Of a stretch of 11,341 bases of DNA, positions 6,294 to 11,341 are shown piece by piece. Numbering within the stretch: the stretch's first letter is position 1; the number at the start of each line of letters is the position of its first letter. Origin of the DNA: Sphingomonadaceae bacterium (GTDB taxonomy: Bacteria > Pseudomonadota > Alphaproteobacteria > Sphingomonadales > Sphingomonadaceae); contig CANEVG010000079.1 of assembly GCA_947442095.1 (NCBI GenBank), forward strand, positions 1 to 11,341, given 5' to 3'. Under the pieces are notes generated by a model. It was given only the letters and a program-made list of their open reading frames with translations. It was not told the DNA's origin and searched no databases. Both the position numbers and the translations under genes were made by a program.

Positions 6294-7076
6294 ATGAACC
6301 TTGAAAACAAGATCGCCATCGTCACCGGCGCTGCCAGCGGCATCGGCTTCTCAATCGCCAAGCGCTATGCCGCCGCCGGGGCCAAAATCGCCATCGCCGA
6401 CTTGAATCTGGATGCCGCCGAGGTCGCCGCCAATGCCATCAATGCCAAATTCAAGGATGCCGCTCTGGCCGTCGCGATGGACGTAACCGACGAGGAACAA
6501 GTGAACGCCGGGGTCGCTCTGGTCGTCGCGGCATGGGGCACGGTCGATGTGCTCGTCTCCAACGCGGGCATCCAGATCGTCAACCCCATCGAATCCTTCG
6601 CCTATGCCGATTGGAAGAAGATGCTCGCCATCCACCTCGACGGCGCGTTCCTCACCAGCAAGGCGGTGATCCCGCATATGTACAAGCAGGGCTCGGGCGC
6701 GATCCTGTTCATGGGCTCGGTCCATTCCAAGGAGGCCAGTCCGCTCAAGAGCGCCTATGTCACCGCCAAGCACGGCCTGCTCGGCCTGTGCCGCACGATC
6801 GCTAAGGAAGGCGGCTCCAAGGGCGTGCGCACCAACGTGATCTGCCCTGGCTTCGTGCGCACGCCGCTGGTGGACAGGCAGATCCCCGAACAGGCCAAGG
6901 AACTGGGCATCAGCGAGGACGAGGTCGTCAAGAAAGTCATGCTCGGCCAGACGGTCGACGGCGAGTTCACCACCGTGGACGACATCGCCGAACTCGCGCT
7001 GTTCTTCGCGGCCTTCCCGAGCAATGCGCTGACGGGCCAGTCGCTGGTGGCGAGCCATGGGTGGTCGATGAGTTAG
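6294..7076 (+). CDS. 3-hydroxybutyrate dehydrogenase (short-chain dehydrogenase)
   Basis: This 260-residue protein has the usual classical SDR length. The NAD-binding motif TGAASGIG is at 11-18, NAG at 90-92, and the catalytic residues are S142, Y155 and K159 in GSVHSKEASP...YVTAK. The segments HSKEASPLKSAYVTAKHGLL, CPGFVRTPLVDRQIPEQAKE and the ending ALTGQSLVASHGW are typical of alphaproteobacterial D-3-hydroxybutyrate dehydrogenase (BdhA/HbdH type). The enzyme oxidises 3-hydroxybutyrate to acetoacetate with NAD+, the last specific step of polyhydroxybutyrate breakdown. At the usual SDR catalytic Asn position there is His114 (HLDG), which I believe is common in this subgroup. GGAG at 6282-6285 serves the ATG. 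It forms a probable operon with the patatin gene. A possible short terminator follows at 7102-7117. Confidence 0.9.
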   Translation: MNLENKIAIVTGAASGIGFSIAKRYAAAGAKIAIADLNLDAAEVAANAINAKFKDAALAVAMDVTDEEQVNAGVALVVAAWGTVDVLVSNAGIQIVNPIESFAYADWKKMLAIHLDGAFLTSKAVIPHMYKQGSGAILFMGSVHSKEASPLKSAYVTAKHGLLGLCRTIAKEGGSKGVRTNVICPGFVRTPLVDRQIPEQAKELGISEDEVVKKVMLGQTVDGEFTTVDDIAELALFFAAFPSNALTGQSLVASHGWSMS

Positions 7077-7101
7077 GCTGCTTGGGCAGGTTTTGCGCGG
7101 G

Positions 7102-7117
7102 GCGGATGGCCGCTTTT
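7102..7117 (+). terminator. Possible weak intrinsic terminator after the hydroxybutyrate dehydrogenase gene
   Basis: GCGG (7102-7105), loop ATGG, CCGC (7110-7113) and then TTTT (7114-7117) lie 25 bp after the stop. The stem is only 4 bp, or 5 with a G-U pair, and the T run is short, so activity is uncertain. Confidence 0.3.
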
Positions 7118-7168
7118 GGAGGACATGGAGACCCGGTCGGATGGCGGGAATGTAGTGGGAAGCTGCCG

Positions 7169-7534
7169 TTAGATCAACTTCACGTGGGCCGGTGCTACAG
7201 CGCCAGTTTCATGATGCCATTCGAAGATCTCGTCCGACTGCGGAAATACGATAAGCAAGTCGCCGCAGCCATTCGAAGCGACTGCAATCGCGTCCGAAGG
7301 AAAATGCGGCCATTGTCGAGCGGATGCGGTTTCCTTGATCATGTCGTTGAAGGTCCTGAGCAATCGCTTTTTGCTCGACCTGTCGAGGACCGGAAACAGC
7401 AGCCAATCCTCATTCGCTGTGAGCACCTCTCCGCCGTTGCGGACAGCAAGCCGAGCCCTCAAGGCCTTAGGCAGTTTACAGCCGAGTGCTTCTTCGGCCG
7501 TGGCAATAAAGCGTTCTTCGACATCGAAAGGCAT
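7169..7534 (-). CDS. SMI1/KNR4 (SUKH) domain protein, orphan
   Basis: This 121-residue protein resembles the SMI1/KNR4 (SUKH) fold. It has an N-terminal helix with EERFIATAEEALGCKLPKAL (6-25), the R-x-x-NGGEV turn (32-36), a W-x-L-F/Y-P strand (44-48), SSKKRLLRTFNDMIKETA (53-70), FPSDAIAVASNGCGD (78-92) and the closing EWHHETG (105-111). SUKH proteins often act as immunity proteins against secreted or contact-dependent nuclease toxins, or as binding modules. No toxin, secretion gene or second immunity gene is visible nearby, so the function here is unknown. The ATG at 7534 fits the family N-terminus, and an in-frame stop lies 11 codons further upstream. The gene is convergent with hydroxybutyrate dehydrogenase and divergent from the aldehyde dehydrogenase gene. 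A hand count over 7201-7500 gives about 56% G+C, below the flanking genes, which fits later acquisition. Confidence 0.75.
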   Translation of the reverse strand: MPFDVEERFIATAEEALGCKLPKALRARLAVRNGGEVLTANEDWLLFPVLDRSSKKRLLRTFNDMIKETASARQWPHFPSDAIAVASNGCGDLLIVFPQSDEIFEWHHETGAVAPAHVKLI

Positions 7535-7631
7535 GCCTTGACGTATTCGCTTGTTATTTCCGGCGCAATGTCAGGATTGGGGTCGTCTCCGGAACGGCAG
7601 CTTCTGGACTAAAAACCAGGATAGCTGACCT

Positions 7632-7657
7632 TGCAGGCGCGATGGCGCAGGCCTGCA
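7632..7657. repeat. Inverted repeat upstream of the aldehyde dehydrogenase gene
   Basis: TGCAGGC at 7632-7638 pairs perfectly with GCCTGCA at 7651-7657. GC at 7639-7640 can pair with GC at 7647-7648 next to a 2-base bulge. With no T tract on either strand, an operator or untranslated-region hairpin is as likely as a terminator. Confidence 0.4.
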
Positions 7658-7710
7658 CAGCCCATACCACTCACCTTTTCCCTCACAAACTTTCACAGAA
7701 CGATCCGTTA

Positions 7711-7728
7711 GGTCACCTTACATTGACC
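7711..7728. promoter_or_regulatory. Dyad GGTCA-N8-TGACC, possible operator
   Basis: Two perfect 5-bp half-sites, GGTCA (7711-7715) and TGACC (7724-7728), are separated by 8 bases and lie 77 bp before the aldehyde dehydrogenase start. The right half overlaps a TTGACC hexamer that could be a -35 box. The size and symmetry suit a dimeric regulator such as a GntR- or TetR-type repressor, but no regulator gene is next to it. Confidence 0.35.
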
Positions 7729-7804
7729 CTGCGCTTGGGCTACAGCATCCGGGAACCCAAACCCGACCACCCAAGCCCCAGCAACGCACAGGCAAGACCA
7801 ATCC

Positions 7805-9136
7805 ATGACCAACCCCACGGCAGCCGACCTCCTCCGCATTTTCGAACTCCAGCAGGCCAACCAGTGGAACGTGAAGGCCTCGAGCGCCGACGTGCGCAAG
7901 GCCAAGCTGGCGGGGCTGAAAGCGGCAGTCGAGGCACATGCCGATGCCATCGTCGCCGCCGTGCTCGAAGACACGCGCAAGCCCGAGGGCGAGATTCGCG
8001 TCACCGAAGTGCTGAACGTCACCGCCAATATCCAGCGCAATATTGACAATCTCGATGCGTGGATGGCGCCCACCGAAGTCACCCCATCGCTCAATTTGGC
8101 TGACCGCGCGCAGATCCGCTATGAAGCGCGCGGGGTCTGCCTGATCCTCGGCCCTTGGAACTTCCCGCTCGGCCTCGCGCTCGGGCCGCTTGCCGCTGCC
8201 GTCGCGGCAGGCAATTGCGCGGTGGTCAAGCTCACCGACCTCTGCCCCTCAACCGCCAAAGTCGCCGCCAGCATTATCGCGCAGGCTTTCGATGAAAGCG
8301 AAGTCGCGCTGGTGGAAGGTGATGTCAGCGTCGCCACCGCGCTGCTCGAACTGCCGTTCAACCACATTTTCTTCACCGGCAGCACCCGCGTTGGCAAGAT
8401 CGTCATGGCCGCCGCCGCCAAGCACCTCGCCAGCGTCACGCTCGAACTCGGCGGCAAGTCCCCCGTCATCCTCGATTCCGGCGCAGATATCGACAAGGTC
8501 GCCGCCCAGCTCGCCGGGGCCAAACAGTTCAACGGCGGGCAGGCCTGCATCAGCCCGGACTACGTCTTCGTGCGTGAGGAACAACAGGCACAGCTGGTTG
8601 AAGGCTTCAAGACCAATGTCGCCAAGAACCTTTATGACGAGGCGGGCACGATCAAGAAGGAAAGCATCGCCCAGATCGTCAATCAGGCGAACTTCAACCG
8701 CGTGAAAGCGCTGTTCGATGATGCCGTAGCGCAGGGCGCGACCGTCGCTGTCGGCGGCACGATGGACGAGAGCGACCTCACCATCCACCCCACGCTGCTG
8801 ACGGGCGTCACCCCGCAGATGAAGATCCTGCAGGAAGAAATCTTCGCGCCTGTGCTGCCGGTGATGAACTACGAAACCATCGATCAGGCGATCGACTACA
8901 TCGCCGCGCGCGACAAGCCGCTCGCGCTCTATGTCTATTCGGACGACGAGGCGAATATCGAAAAGGTCATAAACCGCACCTCATCGGGCGGCATGACAAT
9001 CAACGGCGTGTTCTCGCACTATCTCGAAAACCACCTGCCCTTCGGCGGCGTGAACGCCAGCGGATCGGGCAGCTATCACGGCCACTTCGGATTCAAGGCA
9101 TTTTCACACGAACGCGCGATTTACCGGCACATGTGA
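7805..9136 (+). CDS. Aldehyde dehydrogenase, class 3 type
   Basis: This 443-residue NAD(P)-dependent aldehyde dehydrogenase is shorter than the roughly 490-residue main ALDH classes and close to ALDH3. Visible landmarks are LGPWNFP (115-121, with active-site N119), FTGSTRVG (190-197), LELGGKSP (213-220) with general base E214, the nucleophile C248 in NGGQACISPDYV, EEIFAPV (344-350), and the ALDH3-type ending LPFGGVNASGSGSYHG...FSHERAI. It oxidises an aldehyde to the acid through a thioester on C248. ALDH3 relatives act on medium/long-chain or aromatic aldehydes such as coniferyl aldehyde; the substrate here is not determined. ALDH3 enzymes can use NADP+ as well as NAD+. Only a weak ribosome site (AGGCAAGA) precedes the ATG. 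It is transcribed alone from a 270-bp upstream region with a possible operator. Its 3' end converges with the small gene ending at 9156. Confidence 0.9.
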   Translation: MTNPTAADLLRIFELQQANQWNVKASSADVRKAKLAGLKAAVEAHADAIVAAVLEDTRKPEGEIRVTEVLNVTANIQRNIDNLDAWMAPTEVTPSLNLADRAQIRYEARGVCLILGPWNFPLGLALGPLAAAVAAGNCAVVKLTDLCPSTAKVAASIIAQAFDESEVALVEGDVSVATALLELPFNHIFFTGSTRVGKIVMAAAAKHLASVTLELGGKSPVILDSGADIDKVAAQLAGAKQFNGGQACISPDYVFVREEQQAQLVEGFKTNVAKNLYDEAGTIKKESIAQIVNQANFNRVKALFDDAVAQGATVAVGGTMDESDLTIHPTLLTGVTPQMKILQEEIFAPVLPVMNYETIDQAIDYIAARDKPLALYVYSDDEANIEKVINRTSSGGMTINGVFSHYLENHLPFGGVNASGSGSYHGHFGFKAFSHERAIYRHM

Positions 9137-9155
9137 ACCTTCACGAGGCTCGCCG

Positions 9156-9524
9156 CTAGAGGCAGCCAGCCTCGGCAATCACGGCGTTCGCGTCGATCAG
9201 GTTGCCGCGCTGGTCTGCCTGCCAGTTCACCGTGAGGCGTTCTTGGCAGGGTACGGCCCTGATGTCGCGGGTCGCCCGTTGCCCTGCCAGATCGACGCTG
9301 AAGTCGTGTGCCCGCAGCCATTCGAGCAAGTCGCTGGCCGCGGAGCCAGCCTGAAACCGCGCCTTGAACTGGCTGGCGCTGCTAGCCCTCCCCCAGCCGA
9401 CATCGCGCAGCAGCGCAGGCCGTGTCTCGGCGGAGAGCGCCGCAGTGCCCAATACCAGACCGGGCCATGCAAACACAGCAAGGCCGCCCGATCCGGCCAC
9501 GAGCAGCCCCAGCGCGACGATCAC
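9156..9524 (-). CDS. Small membrane-anchored protein of unknown function after dapA
   Basis: I do not recognise this family. The 122-residue product from a GTG start begins with a hydrophobic segment (1-29, VALGLLVAGSGGLAVF...LVLGTAAL), so it is a signal anchor or signal peptide. A mostly polar domain of about 90 residues follows, with SDLLEWLRAHDFSV and two cysteines (C93 and the penultimate C121), which could form a disulfide in the periplasm. The gene follows dapA on the same strand and is probably co-transcribed. The start is doubtful. The frame is open back to the dapA stop and would add KKRPRP-type basic residues before the hydrophobic run, but that stretch has no ATG. An ATG in another frame lies 4 bp after the dapA stop, and its 13-codon frame ends in a TGA overlapping the GTG. 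Confidence 0.6.
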   Translation of the reverse strand: MIVALGLLVAGSGGLAVFAWPGLVLGTAALSAETRPALLRDVGWGRASSASQFKARFQAGSAASDLLEWLRAHDFSVDLAGQRATRDIRAVPCQERLTVNWQADQRGNLIDANAVIAEAGCL

Positions 9525-9562
9525 GGCGGGGCGCGGCCTCTTCTTGCGAATCCGGGTTTCAT
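9521..9562 (-). other. 13-codon mini-ORF overlapping the GTG start (leader peptide or displaced true start)
   Basis: An ATG at 9562-9560 begins 4 bases after the dapA stop and reads MKPGFARRGRAPP. Its TGA (9523-9521) overlaps the GTG of the next gene in a GTGA arrangement. It could couple translation of the downstream gene. Alternatively it could be the real N-terminus, separated from the rest by a 1-base indel: the basic residues followed directly by the hydrophobic run would make a normal signal-anchor start. Confidence 0.35.
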
Positions 9563-9566
9563 GGCG

Positions 9567-10448
9567 TTAGATCAAGCCCGCATGCGCCAGCGCCGCATCC
9601 ACTGCGGTGCGGGCGGCCTCGCTGCACGGCACCAGCGGCAAGCGCAGCTCTTCGGTCAGCCAATCGTGCACCCGGCTCAGCGCATACTTGAGCGGGCCGG
9701 GCGAGGCGTCCTCGAACATCGCGTAGTGCAGCGGATAGAGCAGATCGTTGATCTCGCGCGCCTTCTCGAAATCGTTCGCGGCGCACGCGGCCTGGAAATC
9801 GGCGCAAAGGCGCGGCGCGACGTTCGCCGTGACGGAAATGCACCCCACTGCGCCAGCGGCATTGGCGGGCAGCGCCAGTTCATCGTCACCCGAAAGCTGG
9901 CAGAATTGCTTGCCGATGCCCATGCGGTGATCGGTCACGCGGCTAAGGTCGCCGCTCGCATCCTTGATGCCGATGATCTTCTCCGGATAGCGCCGCGCCA
10001 GTTCGCACACCGTCTCGGGCAGGATATCGGTCACGGTGCGGCCCGGCACGTTGTAAAGAATGATCGGCAGATCGCTATGCTCGGCAAGATAGCCGAAATG
10101 TGCGAGCAGCCCTGCCTGGCTCGGCCGGTTGTAGTAGGGCGCGACGCAGAGCGCAGCCTTCGCGCCGCTCTTGCGCGAGAAAGTCATGTGCAAGTGCGCG
10201 TTCATCGTGTCGTTGCTGCCGCAGCCTGCAATGATCGGCACCCGGCCTGCCGCCTGCTCCACGCAGACCTCAATCACGCGGTGGTGTTCCGCGTTGGAAA
10301 GCGTGCTCGCCTCGCCCGTCGTGCCGCAGGGAACCAGCGCGGAAGAGCCGTTCTCGATCTGCCAGTCGACCAGCCGCCGGAACGCCTTTTCATCGAACAC
10401 GCCGCCGCGAAATGGTGTCACTAAAGCCGGAATGGAGCCGGAAAACAT
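9567..10448 (-). CDS. dapA: 4-hydroxy-tetrahydrodipicolinate synthase DapA
   Basis: This 293-residue product is full length for DapA. It condenses pyruvate with aspartate-4-semialdehyde, the first committed step to diaminopimelate and lysine, in the cytosol. Landmarks are the start MFSGSIPALVTPF, CGTTGE (41-46, T43/T44), the APYYNRP loop (103-109), YNVPGRT (132-138, with Y132 and R137) and the Schiff-base K162 in GIKDASGD. All key catalytic residues are present. The ATG at 10448 has an AAGGG ribosome site a few bases upstream. It is divergent from the lytic transglycosylase gene across 108 bp and is followed by a small membrane-protein gene 42 bp downstream. Supplying diaminopimelate next to a cell-wall hydrolase is a sensible pairing. 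In many alphaproteobacteria smpB follows dapA; here an accessory block lies between them. Confidence 0.95.
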   Translation of the reverse strand: MFSGSIPALVTPFRGGVFDEKAFRRLVDWQIENGSSALVPCGTTGEASTLSNAEHHRVIEVCVEQAAGRVPIIAGCGSNDTMNAHLHMTFSRKSGAKAALCVAPYYNRPSQAGLLAHFGYLAEHSDLPIILYNVPGRTVTDILPETVCELARRYPEKIIGIKDASGDLSRVTDHRMGIGKQFCQLSGDDELALPANAAGAVGCISVTANVAPRLCADFQAACAANDFEKAREINDLLYPLHYAMFEDASPGPLKYALSRVHDWLTEELRLPLVPCSEAARTAVDAALAHAGLI

Positions 10449-10480
10449 GGACTTTGCCCTTCGATCTGCGCCACAAGGCG

Positions 10481-10487
10481 TATAAAT
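10481..10487. promoter_or_regulatory. AT-rich core in the divergent dapA/transglycosylase promoter region
   Basis: TATAAAT at 10481-10487 is the only A+T-rich patch in the 108-bp gap. On the minus strand it reads ATTTATA, a plausible -10 box about 35 bases upstream of the dapA ATG; on the plus strand TATAAA could serve the transglycosylase gene. No convincing -35 partner stands at 17 bases on either strand. The adjacent CGCC-ACAA-GGCG forms a 4-bp hairpin. Confidence 0.3.
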
Positions 10488-10556
10488 GGTGCGCGGCCCG
10501 TAGCTGGGAGGGCAGCGGCGCTTGGTTCAGCGCGTGATAAGGAGGCGGGTGCCACA

Positions 10557-11341
10557 ATGTCCAGCATGGAGATCAGTACAACGCTTCGCAAGGCGCTGCT
10601 GGGCGCGGCCTTGCTGCCAATTCTGGTCGCCTCGGTGGCGTGCCATGCCAGCGATGCGGATCACGGCGCCAGCGCCTGGGATTCCGCTCGCGCGCGTCTG
10701 ATCGCGCAGAGCCAAGGTCCGCTGGCGCAGGCGATAAGCCGCTGGCAATTGCTCACCAGTTCGGACCGTTTTGGCTTCACCGACTACGCGGGGTTCATCC
10801 TCGGCTACCGGGGCTTTCCGGACGAGGGCAAGCTCCGCCGGTTTGCGGAAGCCGCGCTCGAGAGGCAGACCGCAGATGCCAGCAGCGTGGCGGCCTACTT
10901 CGACAAGGTCCCACCGCTGACCAACCCGGCCCGCGCGCACTATGCGCTGGCGCTAAAGACGCTTGGCCGCCCAGAAGCTGAAGCTCAGGCCCGCGCTGCA
11001 TGGCGCGGCGGCCCAATGAGCGACGCAGCTGAAACCGCGCTCCTCGCCCAGTGGGGCAGCCAGTTCACGCCTGAGGATCAGGACGCGCGGATAGATGCGC
11101 TGCTCTGGTCCGGCACCCCCTCCTCCGCCGCGCGCCAATTGCCGCGCACCAGCCCGGCGCGCAAGGGCGTGGATGCCGCGCGGCTGGCCACGCTTATCGG
11201 GATCGATCCCTATGGCGCAGCGCAGAGCACTGGACGGGGCGCCACGAGTGAGATGCTCACTGCCGATCCGGGCTTCGTCTATGCGCGCGCGCGCCAACTG
11301 CGCCGCCAGGGCAATGGCGCGGCGGCGCAGGCCTTGCTGGC
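10557..11341 (+). CDS. Soluble lytic murein transglycosylase, N-terminal part (runs off the right edge)
   Basis: The frame is open from the ATG at 10557 to the window end (261 complete codons, no stop). It starts MSSMEISTTLRKALLGAALL, continues through a hydrophobic stretch and reaches CHASDAD, an export signal with likely cleavage near residues 28-32. The rest is helical-repeat-like, with phrases typical of the sphingomonad Slt-type superhelical domain: GFTDYAGFILGYRGFPDEGK, RFAEAALERQ, YFDKVPPLTNPARAHYALAL, GRPEAEAQARAAWRGGPMSD, DARIDALLW. Enzymes of this family cut the MurNAc-GlcNAc bond of peptidoglycan, leaving 1,6-anhydroMurNAc. The catalytic SLT domain is C-terminal in the family and would lie beyond the window, so the call rests on the superhelical domain. 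GGAGG at 10541-10545 is the ribosome site, slightly far from 10557; the ATG at 10566 is an alternative. The gene is divergent from dapA. Confidence 0.8.
   Translation, partial: MSSMEISTTLRKALLGAALLPILVASVACHASDADHGASAWDSARARLIAQSQGPLAQAISRWQLLTSSDRFGFTDYAGFILGYRGFPDEGKLRRFAEAALERQTADASSVAAYFDKVPPLTNPARAHYALALKTLGRPEAEAQARAAWRGGPMSDAAETALLAQWGSQFTPEDQDARIDALLWSGTPSSAARQLPRTSPARKGVDAARLATLIGIDPYGAAQSTGRGATSEMLTADPGFVYARARQLRRQGNGAAAQALL

Larger units (their letters stand above)
7535..7804. other. Intergenic region between the SUKH and aldehyde dehydrogenase genes
   Basis: These 270 bp have no convincing gene. Three structures are visible. The first is an inverted repeat, TGCAGGC (7632-7638) and GCCTGCA (7651-7657), with a further GC-pairing inside its 12-base loop and no T run. 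The second is the dyad GGTCA-N8-TGACC (7711-7728). The third is a TTGACC hexamer at 7723-7728 without a good -10 partner. The region should contain the promoters of both divergent genes. Confidence 0.5.

Noticed and set aside
6407..6646. His114 in place of the usual SDR catalytic Asn in hydroxybutyrate dehydrogenase, as a sign of an inactive enzyme
   Set aside because: As I recall, the HLDG form is common in alphaproteobacterial 3-hydroxybutyrate dehydrogenases, and S142, Y155 and K159 are intact.
7061..7612. 183-residue plus-strand frame antisense to the SUKH gene
   Set aside because: The minus-strand frame matches SUKH family phrases from its start to its end; the plus frame has no family pattern.
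7480..7615. Open minus-strand stretch in another frame upstream of SUKH reading DDPNPDIAPEITSEYVKACL, considered as a lost N-terminus
   Set aside because: It has no start codon upstream, and the SUKH frame already has a family-like N-terminus at 7534, so a frameshift is not needed.
9133..9144. GTGAA-CC-TTCAC at the aldehyde dehydrogenase stop as a terminator
   Set aside because: A 2-base loop and no T run make a working terminator hairpin implausible.
9243..10424. 393-residue plus-strand frame opposite dapA
   Set aside because: It is an antisense shadow of a full-length dapA with all catalytic residues.
10635..10655. Lipoprotein signal (SVA-C) in the lytic transglycosylase N-terminus
   Set aside because: The residue at -3 is Ser rather than Leu/Val/Ile, so the lipobox is poor; an ordinary signal peptide is at least as likely.
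1..11341. tRNA, rRNA, CRISPR arrays, insertion sequences, integrases or phage genes
   Set aside because: None were seen by eye on either strand; no spaced repeats, transposase-like proteins or terminal repeats were found.

Overview
The window looks like chromosomal DNA of an alphaproteobacterium, most likely Sphingomonadales (Novosphingobium/Erythrobacter-like). Three things support this: a GTTC-N7-GTTC (alphaproteobacterial type) LexA box in front of recA, a hybrid histidine kinase with a CckA-like HisKA region, and GC-rich, mostly core genes. The genus is inference from remembered family sequences; no database search was possible.

Layout. 1-78 (-) is the first 26 codons of recA, with its SOS-regulated promoter at about 128-165. 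426 (or 414)-1445 (+) encodes an exported metallo-beta-lactamase-fold hydrolase, divergent from recA. 1466-5023 (-) is a compact cluster smpB, DUF2062 membrane protein, cckA, in which the last two overlap by 4 bp. 5160-7076 (+) is a tight pair: a patatin-like hydrolase with a DUF3734-type tail and 3-hydroxybutyrate dehydrogenase. 7169-7534 (-) is a lone SUKH (SMI1/KNR4) protein of lower G+C. 7805-9136 (+) is a class-3-type aldehyde dehydrogenase. 9156-10448 (-) is dapA followed by a small membrane-anchored protein of unknown function whose start is uncertain. 10557-11341 (+) is the N-terminal part of a soluble lytic murein transglycosylase that runs off the window.

How it fits together. recA, smpB, cckA, dapA and the transglycosylase are housekeeping genes for DNA repair, ribosome rescue, cell-cycle signalling, lysine/peptidoglycan precursor supply and wall turnover. 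Between smpB and dapA lies a roughly 4 kb block of accessory metabolism (patatin, hydroxybutyrate dehydrogenase, SUKH, aldehyde dehydrogenase) that reads as an insertion into an otherwise conserved neighbourhood. The patatin/hydroxybutyrate dehydrogenase pair suggests a role in polyhydroxybutyrate or lipid turnover, but that is inferred only from adjacency.

I found no tRNA, rRNA, CRISPR array, insertion sequence, integrase or phage gene. No clearly new multi-gene system stands out. The points most worth checking are the patatin/hydroxybutyrate dehydrogenase pair, the orphan SUKH gene, the odd start of the gene after dapA, the palindrome around the smpB stop codon and the 14-bp tandem repeat that contains two convergent stop codons.
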